Shown here: in pieces, positions 1 through 7,749 of the stretch
How positions within the stretch are numbered: the first letter of the stretch is position 1
How the letters are laid out: each line of letters starts with the position of its first letter
Assembly: GCF_018274385.1 (NCBI RefSeq)
Contig: NZ_JAAFYZ010000047.1
Span: 1 to 56,773, forward strand
Reading direction: 5' to 3'
DNA: 56,773 nucleotides
Origin: Catenulispora pinistramenti
GTDB lineage: Bacteria > Actinomycetota > Actinomycetes > Streptomycetales > Catenulisporaceae
Made by a program: the position numbers and the translations under genes
Notes under the pieces: model-generated
The model's database searches: none
What the model was told of the DNA's origin: nothing
The model's input: only the letters and a program-made list of their open reading frames with translations

Positions 1-410
1 CACCACCCCCGCGCCCGACAACTCCCCCGCCGCCGGATCCCCAGTGGCAGGGCAACGTCCAAGTCGGCTCCCTCGGCGACTCACTGGCCACCGTCCCACC
101 AAGCCCGGACCAGTCCGGCGACCCCGACATCAGCGCCAGCTTCGACGGCACCTTCTTCGCCAGCCTCGGCGCCACGCAATGGACCGGCCCAGCCGCCCCG
201 ACCCCCGACGCCTGCGCGACGCTGCTGCTGGCCCAGAACTCTGCGCACGTGACGGTCGTCCCCGGCGCCGTGTACTGCCTCCGCGTAGCGCACAGCGCCT
301 TCAACCCGGGGCGGCAGTACGCGGTGGTACAGGTGCTGAGCCAGGGGCGGGATGCGACGAACTTTCCCTACATACGGATTCAGGCCACGGTCTGGCCGGA
401 CCAGGAGTAG
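1..410 (+). CDS. C-terminal part of a secreted or membrane-anchored protein (partial)
   Basis: An open frame enters from outside the window and ends at TAG 408-410. The visible 135 residues begin with a Pro/Thr-rich linker (about residues 1-15), followed by a compact beta-rich domain. That domain has two cysteines (in DACATLL and VYCLRVA) that could form a disulphide and ends in IRIQATVWPDQE. A proline-rich linker leading to a small extracytoplasmic domain is common at the C-terminus of actinobacterial membrane kinases and secreted proteins. The membrane or signal part, if any, lies upstream of the window. Codon bias is strongly GC3, supporting real coding. No function is assigned. Confidence 0.6.
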   Translation, partial: PPPRPTTPPPPDPQWQGNVQVGSLGDSLATVPPSPDQSGDPDISASFDGTFFASLGATQWTGPAAPTPDACATLLLAQNSAHVTVVPGAVYCLRVAHSAFNPGRQYAVVQVLSQGRDATNFPYIRIQATVWPDQE

Positions 411-541
411 AGCGCAGCCTTACCCCGCGACCGACTCCCGGAGCAGCGGCGTGAAGCTCCGCCGCTGGTCAGCACTACCTCCAGAGAGCCGCTGAGAGAA
501 GTGGGGATGATCATGGCATCAGGGCCTGTTCTGCGCTGCTC

Positions 542-849
542 GACCTGAAACGCCGTCGCGCCGGCCAAGTACACACTGGAGAACGCATCCAGGCCACTGT
601 CGACGTCGGCAACACTCAGGCCAAGGGCCAGCTCGAACTGCTGATGTTGCGCCATACACACAGCGAGCAGCTGGCCGACGAACGAGAGCGGCGCACAGCT
701 GCGGAGCTGAAGGAACGCGACGTGCGGTTGGACAAGCTCGAATCAAGCCAGGCGGCCACGAACCGGCGCGTGTGGTTCCTGGCCGCGGTACGTCTGCGCT
801 GGGTATTGCGGCCAACGTCGGGGTGCAGCTGCTGTTCGTGCACCACTGA
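542..849 (+). pseudogene. Frameshifted coiled-coil/TM-tail small protein
   Basis: From about 542 the frame encodes a charged, heptad-like stretch (EQLADERERRTAAELKERDV), ending in TNRRVWFLAAV. Around 785-795 the natural continuation moves to another frame, which reads ALGIAANVGVQLLFVHH and stops at TGA 847-849. Joined, the two parts give a coiled coil followed by one C-terminal membrane helix, an architecture common in small actinobacterial and phage proteins. A one-base deletion near 791 would explain the break; a sequencing error is also possible. No start codon with a ribosome binding site is seen, so the 5' end is also lost or unclear. Confidence 0.35.
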
Positions 850-864
850 CCTATCGGCCCGGCG

Positions 865-1335
865 TCAGCTGGCGGCCAGCGTCATGTTGAAGCCGCTGGC
901 GACCTCGGCCGGCATGAACGTCTGCGTGCCGCGGTGGCTGATCGTGACGGTGTAGGTGGTGGCCGCGGCGACGTTTGTACTGAACGCAAACTGGCAGCCG
1001 CCACCGCCGAACGTGCCAGCCGCGAGGCTCGTCACGGCCAGGGTCTTGCCGGTCTGGTCGCCGATGGTGACGGCGACTCCGGCGTTGATGTCCTGGTAAC
1101 CGCCGCTGCCGGAGCAGGTGGTGCCGACGCTGCTGTAGCCGCCGTCCGGCAGCGTGAGGGTGCCGTGGACGGCGGTGGTCGCGGAGCTGCTGGCGCTGCT
1201 GCTCGTGTGGCTGACGTAGCCGGCGCCGAAGCCGACGCCGAGCGCGACAACAGCGGTCGCCGTCAGGACGGCGGAGCCGAAGCTGCGCCGCGGCGTGTCG
1301 GTCACGGTCGGTTGCTGCGCGATGTCCGTATCCAT
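865..1335 (-). CDS. Small membrane-anchored exported protein
   Basis: The ATG at 1335 is chosen because GGGGGAAAC precedes it; the frame is open further upstream without a better site. The 156-residue product has a charged N-terminus containing RRS, then a hydrophobic segment (about residues 20-42, VLTATAVVALGVGFGAGYVS), a Ser/Ala-rich linker and a beta-rich domain. The two cysteines in the C-terminal domain (TTCSG and GGGCQF) could pair outside the cell. It is likely a signal-anchor or Sec-exported protein. It stands alone and convergent with the upstream pseudogene. The domain is not recognised. Confidence 0.6.
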   Translation of the reverse strand: MDTDIAQQPTVTDTPRRSFGSAVLTATAVVALGVGFGAGYVSHTSSSASSSATTAVHGTLTLPDGGYSSVGTTCSGSGGYQDINAGVAVTIGDQTGKTLAVTSLAAGTFGGGGCQFAFSTNVAAATTYTVTISHRGTQTFMPAEVASGFNMTLAAS

Positions 1336-1454
1336 GTTTCCCCCTGGTACCCGATTCAGTGCGCTGAGAGTACGCGGGGGCCCGGTTTCCGGAAGCGTAC
1401 GGTCCTGGACACGCCGACGCCCGGCCGCATTGCGACCGGACGCCTCTGGTTGAC

Positions 1455-1706
1455 CTACTTGGAACCCTGGTGGGGCCACCTCAGCGTGACGACGGCCGTC
1501 CGGATCAGTATGGCCATGGCGTCGCGCACCTCAATGGAGTCCGCCTCGTCGAGATCGGCTAACCGTTCGTTGTTCCAGCGCTCGTCGCCGAGGCCAGCGC
1601 CGGCCAGCCGCCACGTGCCGTCGGCGGCGCGGCCGAGTAGGACGCTGTCACAGCCGCGTGCGAGGTTGTGGACGACGGTGTCTGGGCGCGGTGTCCAGGC
1701 GCTCAC
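1455..1706 (-). CDS. Hypothetical protein of a GntR-divergent operon
   Basis: An 83-residue acidic-to-neutral protein with a GTG start overlapping the stop of the preceding gene (GTGA), preceded by a strong GGAGGG. It contains NLARGCDSVLLGRAADGTWRLAG and a long C-terminal helix (VRDAMAILIRTAVVTLRW). It is the third gene of a three-gene minus-strand unit divergent from the GntR gene at 2235. Small proteins of this kind are frequently found beside GntR regulators in streptomycetes, but their function is unknown. Confidence 0.55.
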   Translation of the reverse strand: MSAWTPRPDTVVHNLARGCDSVLLGRAADGTWRLAGAGLGDERWNNERLADLDEADSIEVRDAMAILIRTAVVTLRWPHQGSK

Positions 1707-1924
1707 GTTCCCTCCTTGTAGACGGGCGTGAGGGTGTAGTAGGAGAACCCGCCAGGTCCACCGGGGTCCCGATCGGACCAGACGAGGCCCTGCTGTGAGA
1801 GGTGGTCGCCGACGCCGCCGACGCGCTGCGCGATCATCGCGGCCTCGTAGGCATTGACTTGCTGGCCGCCGGGCTGGCCGTTGCGCTGCCGTAGCCAGTA
1901 GGCGGGTGTGCGCTCGTCTTTCAC
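1703..1924 (-). CDS. Hypothetical protein of a GntR-divergent operon
   Basis: A 73-residue protein starting at GTG 1924, which overlaps the TGA of the upstream gene by 4 bp. The longer open frame to 2026 would overlap that gene heavily and is not preferred. It has a WLRQRNGQPGGQQVNAYEAA segment and ends YYTLTPVYKEGT. The last codons form the ribosome binding site of the next gene, so the three genes are translationally coupled. No family is recognised with confidence. Confidence 0.5.
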   Translation of the reverse strand: MKDERTPAYWLRQRNGQPGGQQVNAYEAAMIAQRVGGVGDHLSQQGLVWSDRDPGGPGGFSYYTLTPVYKEGT

Positions 1925-2127
1925 GACTGGCGTCCCAGGTAGGTCACCTGGTCGGCAGGCACTGACCATTCGAGGCCGCCGTTGACTGGCCGGAGCCAAA
2001 CGCTGCCAGGCTTGTCGGGGGCGCAAAGATGTGGGGGTATGGGCGGTGGCATGACCTCGCCGACACGGCCTTGAGTATCACGGGCGAGGCGTCGGCCCGA
2101 GGTGGTGATGTCCTGTCTGGGCTGCAT
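1921..2127 (-). CDS. Hypothetical protein, first gene of a GntR-divergent operon
   Basis: A 68-residue protein. ATG 2127 is preferred over the upstream open frame because GGAGAGCCGTA precedes it. The sequence (DTQGRVGEVM, then SVWLRPVNGGLEWSVPADQV) resembles small DUF-type proteins encoded next to GntR genes in Streptomyces, which look like compact beta-barrels. It reads away from the GntR gene, leaving about 107 bp of shared intergenic DNA. It is likely co-regulated with, or controlled by, that regulator; this is inferred from position only. Confidence 0.5.
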   Translation of the reverse strand: MQPRQDITTSGRRLARDTQGRVGEVMPPPIPPHLCAPDKPGSVWLRPVNGGLEWSVPADQVTYLGRQS

Positions 2128-2221
2128 TACGGCTCTCCGCTCATCCCAACTTGAGTACCCAAGCCGGAACGGTATTCCTACACTGCGAAGCCGGTCAAGA
2201 ACCTGGGTAGCCAAGTGGCGC

Positions 2222-2237
2222 TATCGTGGCCAGCATG
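2222..2237 (+). promoter_or_regulatory. Leaderless -10 element for the GntR gene
   Basis: TATCGT lies 7 bases before ATG 2235 and no Shine-Dalgarno is present. This is the TANNNT spacing seen for leaderless actinobacterial mRNAs. No convincing -35 is visible. Confidence 0.4.
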
Positions 2238-2990
2238 AGCACCGTGACGTCTCGACGAGAACGGATCGCGGCCGACCTGCGAGCAGCCATCCTCGACGGT
2301 CGCTACGGGCCTGGGGACGCACTGCCGTCAGCAAGCGAGCTTTGTTCGCGCTACAGCACAAGCCGTGTCACCGTTCGCCGCGCGCTGGAGACGCTGCACG
2401 CTGACGGTCTCATCGACATGAGACAGGGTGCTGTGCCGCGCGTGCGGACCGAACCATCAGTACGTATCGCAATCGTCGCGGCGGATTGGCGTCGCCACCG
2501 TGACGCCGGCCGCCCCGGGTTCGATGCGACGGTCGCAGAGCACGGCATCATCGGCCGCCAGGAGATACTGGACGTGCAGGACCAGGTAGCCGCGCCGGGC
2601 CACATCGCGGCGGAGCTCCATCTCGACGACGGCGACGCCGTGGTGATGCGACTGGTCCGCATGTTCGCCGACGAGCAGCCGGTTCGCATGGCCCGCAGCT
2701 GGTTCCCCGCCAGTTGGGCATCCGGTACGGCATTGGCCGAACGGAGACGGATCCGCGGCAGCGCCGCCCGGCTCGTCGAGGAGCTCCGAGGCCCACTCGC
2801 CACATCCTGGATCGACCTGGAAGGCAGGAACGCCAGCGACAAGGAAAGAGAGCTCCTGAAATTGGCCCGCGGCGTGACCGTGGTCCACACCACGACCACA
2901 TTCGAAGACCGGTACGGCAATCCGGTGTACGTGCAGGAGGAGATCTCCGACGCCAGCCGGCACAGCTGGCGCTTCCGGGTGGAACTGTGA
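2235..2990 (+). CDS. GntR-family transcriptional regulator (HutC/UTRA type)
   Basis: A 251-residue regulator. The N-terminal winged helix-turn-helix (about residues 5-68) carries typical GntR signatures: AAILDGRYGPGDALPSASEL and TVRRALETLHADGLI. The rest matches a UTRA-type effector domain (APGHIAAELHLDDGDAVVMR, then a WFPASWA segment and TTFEDRYGNPVYVQEE). The start at ATG 2235 fits a leaderless transcript. Its last codons overlap the GTG of the following ligand-binding protein, so the two are translationally coupled. It probably represses itself and the divergent unit at 1455-2127; the effector is unknown. Confidence 0.85.
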   Translation: MSTVTSRRERIAADLRAAILDGRYGPGDALPSASELCSRYSTSRVTVRRALETLHADGLIDMRQGAVPRVRTEPSVRIAIVAADWRRHRDAGRPGFDATVAEHGIIGRQEILDVQDQVAAPGHIAAELHLDDGDAVVMRLVRMFADEQPVRMARSWFPASWASGTALAERRRIRGSAARLVEELRGPLATSWIDLEGRNASDKERELLKLARGVTVVHTTTTFEDRYGNPVYVQEEISDASRHSWRFRVEL

Positions 2991-3940
2991 TCCGCGCCGG
3001 GGCCTGCCTGTCGTTGACGGGCAGGTTCGCGCCGTTCGGGACTCAGGCAGCGAACGGGCTGCGGTTGTGGGCAGCCGAGGCCGACGCGGAGCTGGTGGTG
3101 GTCGACGACGAAAGCAAGCCGGCGGTGCTCGAAGCGCGGATGCCGGAGCTCGCCGCGAACGTGGACCTGCTTTTCGGGCCGTACTCCACCATCCTGGCGC
3201 GGGCGGCCGCCGCGTTCGCGCAGCGCCGTGGATTGCTGCTGTTCAACCACGGCGGCAGCGGCGGACAGTTGAACATCCCCGGTTGCGTAGTGAACATCCT
3301 GACCCCCGCCGATCGATACGCATCTCCGTTCGTAGCGCACCTGGCCAAGTCCGGCTCGGGGCGGTTGTTCACGTACTGCGAGATCGGACAGTTCGGCCGC
3401 CAGGTGACCGCCGGCGCCGGCCGGGATGCGCGCGCAATTGGAATCGCCATCGATCAGCTCGACTTCGACGCGCCCCCGGACGGCGAATGGGACCTGCTGT
3501 CGGCCGGGGTGTATGAGGACGACGTCGCGGCGGTGAACCGGGCACGCACGCTGCCGAACCCGCCGCGGCTGGTGTGCAGCGTCGCAGCCGGGGTCGCCTC
3601 GTTCGCCGACGACGTCGACGATGCCGAGGGCGTGTTCGGGGTCGGACAGTGGGCGCCGGGCGCGGTCGGCGCGGTGGAGGCCGGCATAAACGAGCGCGAG
3701 TTCCTGCGCGCGTGGGAAGAGCGATTCGGCGGGGTGCCGGACTATCCGGGGGTGCAGGCGTACGCGGCCGGGGTGATCGCCGCTGCGGCCGGCCCGGGCC
3801 CGCACTGGGACACGGTCGCCGCGCTCGACCTGACGACAGTGTTCGGCCGGTTCCGCGTTGACGCCGCGATCGGTGAGCAGACGGGCCATACGGCCGTGCT
3901 CACTCGGTGGCGCGGCGGCCGGTCTCTGATCGCTCGGTAG
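2987..3940 (+). CDS. Periplasmic-binding-fold (type 1) ligand-binding protein without signal peptide
   Basis: A 317-residue protein starting at GTG 2987, overlapping the GntR stop by 4 bp (GTGA). It has the type-1 solute-binding (Leu/Ile/Val-binding, Peripla_BP_6) layout: GACLSLTGRFAPFG at the N-terminus, LLFGPYSTILARAAA, GVPDYPGVQAYAAGV and a C-terminal TTVFGRFRVD. Unlike transporter subunits it lacks a signal peptide or lipobox and no permease or ATPase gene follows, so it should be cytoplasmic. Coupling to the regulator suggests a soluble ligand sensor or partner for GntR; that role is inferred. Confidence 0.75.
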   Translation: MIRAGACLSLTGRFAPFGTQAANGLRLWAAEADAELVVVDDESKPAVLEARMPELAANVDLLFGPYSTILARAAAAFAQRRGLLLFNHGGSGGQLNIPGCVVNILTPADRYASPFVAHLAKSGSGRLFTYCEIGQFGRQVTAGAGRDARAIGIAIDQLDFDAPPDGEWDLLSAGVYEDDVAAVNRARTLPNPPRLVCSVAAGVASFADDVDDAEGVFGVGQWAPGAVGAVEAGINEREFLRAWEERFGGVPDYPGVQAYAAGVIAAAAGPGPHWDTVAALDLTTVFGRFRVDAAIGEQTGHTAVLTRWRGGRSLIAR

Positions 3941-4099
3941 CGGAGCCGTTCCCGGCGCTGATGGCGTCGGCGCCGGGTCTGCAGGCCGTGGCGACCTGCA
4001 CTAACGAGTGATCTTCATAGGAAGGAAATGGGGATGCTCATGACGCGACTCAAGACCCATCAAGTCGTATCGCGTCGTGAACATCGTCCACATGTGAAA
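3941..4099. other. Intergenic stretch before the half-tRNA scar
   Basis: Together with the scar this makes a gene-free stretch of about 700 bases up to 4648. A short reading frame with a good AAGGAAATGGGG site starts at ATG 4036 and runs into the hairpin at 4100-4155. It is not called because its 40-odd residues resemble nothing known. Confidence 0.3.
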
Positions 4100-4155
4100 G
4101 GGCCCTCTGACCCGCTTCCGCAGCTCAAGCTACGGAAACTAAGGTCAGAGGGCCC
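4100..4155 (-). terminator. Long perfect hairpin, probable terminator
   Basis: The arms 4100-4112 and 4143-4155 are a perfect 13-bp inverted repeat (GGGCCCTCTGACC), with a nested TTCCG/CGGAA stem inside. On the minus strand the stem is followed by CTTTCAC, so it best fits termination of leftward transcription coming from the tRNA scar. Confidence 0.5.
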
Positions 4156-4165
4156 ACGTCTCGAG

Positions 4166-4207
4166 AGCCGCTGAGGGGACTCGAACCCCTAACCGCCTGT
4201 TTACAAG
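4166..4207 (-). pseudogene. 3' half of a tRNA-Thr(TGT) gene, attachment-site remnant
   Basis: Read on the minus strand, 42 bases give an anticodon loop CTTGTAA, the 3' anticodon-stem strand ACAGG, a variable region, a perfect T arm (AGGGG, loop TTCGAGT, CCCCT) and the acceptor strand AGCGGCT. The upstream bases do not form the matching 5' anticodon strand, D arm or AGCCGCT acceptor, so the gene is only a half. Identity running from the anticodon loop to the 3' end is exactly what tRNA-targeting tyrosine integrases carry as att core. It is therefore best read as an att half-site. Confidence 0.55.
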
Positions 4208-4310
4208 AGCGGTAGGTTGTCGCCTTGACCTGCGGCGCGCGCCCGCTCCCTCGTTGTTTTCCGCGTATTTCCCGCACGGGATGCGGCGCCACCGTGGAGG
4301 TCATCTCGCC

Positions 4311-4353
4311 CCCGCTTAGGAGGCGGGTGCTCTATCCCCTGAGCTACGAGGGC
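4311..4353 (-). pseudogene. 5' portion of a tRNA-Arg(CCT) gene
   Basis: Read on the minus strand: acceptor GCCCTCG, a complete D arm (GCTC...GAGC) and a complete anticodon arm (CCCGC, loop CTCCTAA, GCGGG) with anticodon CCT. No T arm and no proper 3' acceptor strand follow. A near-match CGAGGGA appears only about 57 bases later, without a T arm. The gene is thus interrupted just after the anticodon stem, as expected after integration or imprecise excision of an element using this tRNA. Confidence 0.6.
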
Positions 4354-4648
4354 AACGCTCCGAAATCCTAGCGTGGGACGAGGTCAAGACACTCCCGGCA
4401 TCTGGGTCCGTGTCCGGACGCCACGCGCCGCAACGGCCCCGGCGAAATCTCCCCGCTATTTCCCCGCAACCTGACCTGACGGCTCGGACACCACATCGGC
4501 CGCACCGAGCGTACCGCCAGCCCAGCCCACCCGCCGCGCCTTCCCTGCTCAGCCCCGCCTGGCCCCGCCGGCGGGGCTGACTCCTTTCTACGCGCCTTCG
4601 CGCCGTGCCTCGCTCCCAAGCCCGCCAGCACCTCTTAAGGACTTCTCC

Positions 4649-5515
4649 ATGCAGCACCACCCGATAGGCAGCTTCGACTGGAAGCGCATCGTCAAGCGCG
4701 CCGAGCTGCCGCGCACCACGAAGCTGATCGCCGAGTTCCTGGGCGACTTCGCCAACGCCGACGGCACCGAAGTACGACCCGGCGTCGAGCTGCTCGCGAA
4801 GATCGCCGGGGTGTCCACCCGGACGGTGAAGACCCACCTGAAGACGCTGCGAGCAACCGGGCTGATTGAGAAGACCAAGCACTCCCGCGCGCTCGGCATG
4901 GCCGACGAGTACCGGCTCACCGTGCCCGGCCTGGACCGCACCCCCGTCCCGATGCGCCTGGACCCCGACTACATCCGCATCGAGACACCCGCGCCCGCCA
5001 CCGACGAACTCCCAGAGGCTGTGGATAACGCGTTCGATTCTGTGGACTCATCTGTGGATGAGGCTGTGGACAACCGTTCGAGCGGCCCGTTCGGGGCGGA
5101 CGCCTACGTGAAGCTGGATGCAGCCCTAGGTGAAACTGGACGTCCGTCTAGGGGAAGCGGGCTTCACCCCTCTATCCAGACCAACCACTACCAACCATCT
5201 ACTGGGTCACCTCAGGTGGGTACCTCACTTGAGGCTGTGCACCCGACCGATCAAGGCGAGTCGATGGCGAGGGGTGGGTCCGAACCGAGCGACGCCGAAT
5301 ACATCGCTGCATACGAGATCTTGATCGTCCTACCGGACACCGAGCCGTTCAACACCGTGGCGCTCGCCGAGTTGCATGCCGCTGGGATTGTCGATCCCTC
5401 GCCCAGGCAGATCGCGGTGCGCGCCGCCGACATCGCCACGCGGCCGGCGGTACCGGACGAGCAGCGGAGCACAGCACCCGTCGCCATCGGTTCCCACCCG
5501 GCGGAAGGAGCCTGA
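4649..5515 (+). CDS. Helix-turn-helix protein of integrative-element type
   Basis: A 288-residue protein, start ATG 4649 with AAGGA upstream. Residues 1-90 form a winged HTH (EFLGDFANADGTEVRPGVEL, then GVSTRTVKTHLKTLRATGLI), similar to the DNA-binding region of HTH proteins encoded on actinobacterial integrative elements and plasmids. The remainder is low-complexity and acidic, with repeated AVDN motifs, and probably unstructured. It lies directly beside the two half-tRNA genes and is coupled (TGATG) to the next gene. This supports an origin in an integrated element now lacking its integrase. A role in replication or transfer control is possible but unproven. Confidence 0.6.
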   Translation: MQHHPIGSFDWKRIVKRAELPRTTKLIAEFLGDFANADGTEVRPGVELLAKIAGVSTRTVKTHLKTLRATGLIEKTKHSRALGMADEYRLTVPGLDRTPVPMRLDPDYIRIETPAPATDELPEAVDNAFDSVDSSVDEAVDNRSSGPFGADAYVKLDAALGETGRPSRGSGLHPSIQTNHYQPSTGSPQVGTSLEAVHPTDQGESMARGGSEPSDAEYIAAYEILIVLPDTEPFNTVALAELHAAGIVDPSPRQIAVRAADIATRPAVPDEQRSTAPVAIGSHPAEGA

Positions 5516-5949
5516 TGCCGCGGACCACTGTGGTCGACCGGCCCGACTTCCACGCCTGGCGTGCCTACCGGGCCGTGGTCGACGCCGAAGCCGCCGTCGA
5601 GCAGACAGCGGTCTTCCAGTTCCATCCAGAGGGCCGAGGGCGGGGCCACGTCGGCGTATGGATCCACGGCGGCCCGGCCGCCGGCGTCCGGATCGGCGCC
5701 GTCCTCACCACCTACCGCGAGTTCACGGACCCGGCCGCCGGGTCCGTCAGGCGGCGGCCCGGCTACACGGCGGTCGCCGACGCGATGGTGGCCAACGGCA
5801 CCGTCAGCCCGGCCGCACCCATCATCACCGGTTTGGACTCGCGTACCGCCGCGGCGGCGCTGCTGTACGGCCGCTGGATCGAGCGTCGGGCCCGGCATCT
5901 AGTCGGCATAGTTGCTGGTGAACGGCATGAAGCACGAGCGCTCTGCTAG
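5515..5949 (+). CDS. Hypothetical protein coupled to the HTH gene
   Basis: A 144-residue protein whose ATG overlaps the stop of the HTH gene (TGATG). It contains a beta-rich centre (HVGVWIHGGPAAGVRIGAVL) and a C-terminal helical stretch ending EARALC. No known domain is recognised. The overlap suggests it acts with the HTH protein, probably as part of the same element remnant. Confidence 0.5.
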   Translation: MPRTTVVDRPDFHAWRAYRAVVDAEAAVEQTAVFQFHPEGRGRGHVGVWIHGGPAAGVRIGAVLTTYREFTDPAAGSVRRRPGYTAVADAMVANGTVSPAAPIITGLDSRTAAAALLYGRWIERRARHLVGIVAGERHEARALC

Positions 5950-6269
5950 TCGAGGACGCGGATGAGTCCCACCTTTGACATTGGCCCTCCGGCTGTCGGT
6001 GGCCCGTGGCAACCTTCTGAAAAACGCACCGGCGCGAAAGAGGAACGGTCCGTGCAGGTGGACCTTGCGATGCCCGCCGAGGTGATCGAGGACGCGGACA
6101 GGCATGGCCGAAACAGAGCGCAACCGAATCGTGCTCGGGGGTTACCGAGATCGTGACCGCTTTGTAGACTCATCTCTCGTTGTGTGCGGGATAGGGCCAG
6201 GCCAGTACTGCTGGCCCAGCAACTGCTCACGCCTGATTTGAGCAGCACACTCGGGGGAGGGCTCGAACG
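5950..6269. other. Gene-poor stretch upstream of the toxin gene
   Basis: No convincing gene is seen. A small hairpin (GGCCAG, 5-base loop, CTGGCC) lies at 6200-6216. The toxin gene has a GGGGGAGGG ribosome binding site at its right edge. Its promoter is probably here but could not be located. Confidence 0.3.
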
Positions 6270-7700
6270 ATGGCGCGTCCGTCTGGCTGGGACGTATTGG
6301 GTTTGGACGGAGATCCAACGCCTGGTGTGGTGGAGTCGGTGCAGGCTCTGGCCAAGGAGTTCGGGGACTTCGCCCATGATGTCGAGGCGGCGTATCGGAA
6401 CCTGAACAGCTTCGGTTCCGACACCGCGGCCCTGGAGTGGGTGGGTCAGACCGCGGAGGCCTTTAAATCCGCCTATGGTCCGCTGCCGGGGCGGCTGCAA
6501 AAGCTGTACACCTCCTATAGCGAAGCCTCTGACGCACTGTCCGCGTACGCGCCGAAATTGCAGAATGCGCAAAGCAAAGCAGATGCGGCGCTGCGGCAGG
6601 CCAAGGACGCCGAGGTCGATCTACAGCGTGCCACGACCTCGGCGAACAGCGCTGCGACCGATTTGAAGACTGCGCAGCAGAACCACGCGGTGAACCCCAA
6701 CCCGCAGGCCGTGACCGATGCCCAGACGGCACACGACACCGCGCAGACCAAACTGAAGAGCGCCGAGACCCAAATGTCCGCCCTGAAGGCGCAGGCGCAA
6801 CAGGCCCATGACGACCGCATCGCCGCAGCCAAGGACTGCGCCAAAGCACTCGGCCATGCCCAGCACGACGGCATCCACAACAAGCATTGGTGGCAGCACG
6901 TCGCCGACGACGTCCTGTCGACTACCGACGGTGTCCTGTCAGCGGTCGGACACTTCGTCGAAGGTATGAGCTACGACCTCGCCGATGTCCTCCAGGTACT
7001 TTTCAGCAAGCAGTCACTTCTCGGCATCGCCCAGACGCTCGCCGGGCTGCTGATGATGACCGCGGGTGCCGGCGGCGAGATCGGCGGCACAGCGCTCGAC
7101 CTGACCGGGGTGGGCGCCCTACTCGGTGTTCCGGTGAACGCTCTGTCGGCAGGGCTGATAGGCGGCGGCGGCGTTCTGGCCGTCAAGGGCTTGCACGACT
7201 GGATGGCCGCGATGGCCAACGGCGACTACAACGCCTGGCCACGCAACAGCCGGGGCGGTCCGAAGCCGCCGCAGCCGCGCGAGGCCGACCCTGGCGGCGA
7301 CGAGGACTTCGGCGGACACGGTGTCGAAAGGCACGTCGGGCGCAGCGACCAGCAACTCGCGGAACGATTCGAGAAGAACCTCAGGGACGTCAGGGAAAAC
7401 GGGAGAAGGCCGCTCCAGGACGCATCCACCTACGAGAACTACGCCGACGAGCAGCGGTTCTCGCAGCAGGTCGTCGACTCCAACAAGCAAGAGATCAGCG
7501 ACTGGCTGAAGAGCAACCCAAAAGGGACCCAAGAGTTCACGATCGAGGACGCCGATGAGGTGACCGGACGTTCCCTGTCCCGCCAGGACTGGCAGAATGG
7601 TAACGGCCCAAGACAGGTGCGCGGCGCCACCGTGGTCTTGCGACCCGATCCGAGCGCACCCGGCGGCTACTACATCCTCACCACCTTCCCCTCCGGCTGA
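6270..7700 (+). CDS. Polymorphic toxin: WXG100/LXG-like carrier with RNase A-like CdiA-CT domain
   Basis: A 476-residue protein. Residues 1-110 form a helical WXG100/LXG-like domain (LEWVGQTAEAFKSAYG) without a Sec signal, suggesting type VII export. An Ala/Gln-rich coiled coil follows (about 110-200), then a hydrophobic glycine-rich region (about 235-310) and a Pro/Gly linker. The last ~125 residues match the bacterial CdiA-CT RNase A fold: HVGRSDQQLAERF, then ASTYENYADEQRFSQQVVD, VVLRPDPSAPGGYY and a C-terminal LTTFP. The domain would cleave RNA in target cells. In the family the terminal motif is usually T-x-Y-P; here the Tyr is Phe. The cognate immunity gene follows 49 bp downstream. Confidence 0.8.
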   Translation: MARPSGWDVLGLDGDPTPGVVESVQALAKEFGDFAHDVEAAYRNLNSFGSDTAALEWVGQTAEAFKSAYGPLPGRLQKLYTSYSEASDALSAYAPKLQNAQSKADAALRQAKDAEVDLQRATTSANSAATDLKTAQQNHAVNPNPQAVTDAQTAHDTAQTKLKSAETQMSALKAQAQQAHDDRIAAAKDCAKALGHAQHDGIHNKHWWQHVADDVLSTTDGVLSAVGHFVEGMSYDLADVLQVLFSKQSLLGIAQTLAGLLMMTAGAGGEIGGTALDLTGVGALLGVPVNALSAGLIGGGGVLAVKGLHDWMAAMANGDYNAWPRNSRGGPKPPQPREADPGGDEDFGGHGVERHVGRSDQQLAERFEKNLRDVRENGRRPLQDASTYENYADEQRFSQQVVDSNKQEISDWLKSNPKGTQEFTIEDADEVTGRSLSRQDWQNGNGPRQVRGATVVLRPDPSAPGGYYILTTFPSG

Positions 7701-7749
7701 CGCCGAGGGAAGTACTTGACCGACATCCACGACACACGAGGCCAGGGCG

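Noticed and set aside
2351-3889. 512-codon minus-strand open frame
   Set aside because: Antisense to the GntR and ligand-binding genes, which both have clear domain motifs.
4158-4360. One intact tRNA with an intron
   Set aside because: The 5' acceptor GCCCTCG cannot pair with the 3' acceptor AGCGGCT, and the anticodon halves belong to different tRNAs.
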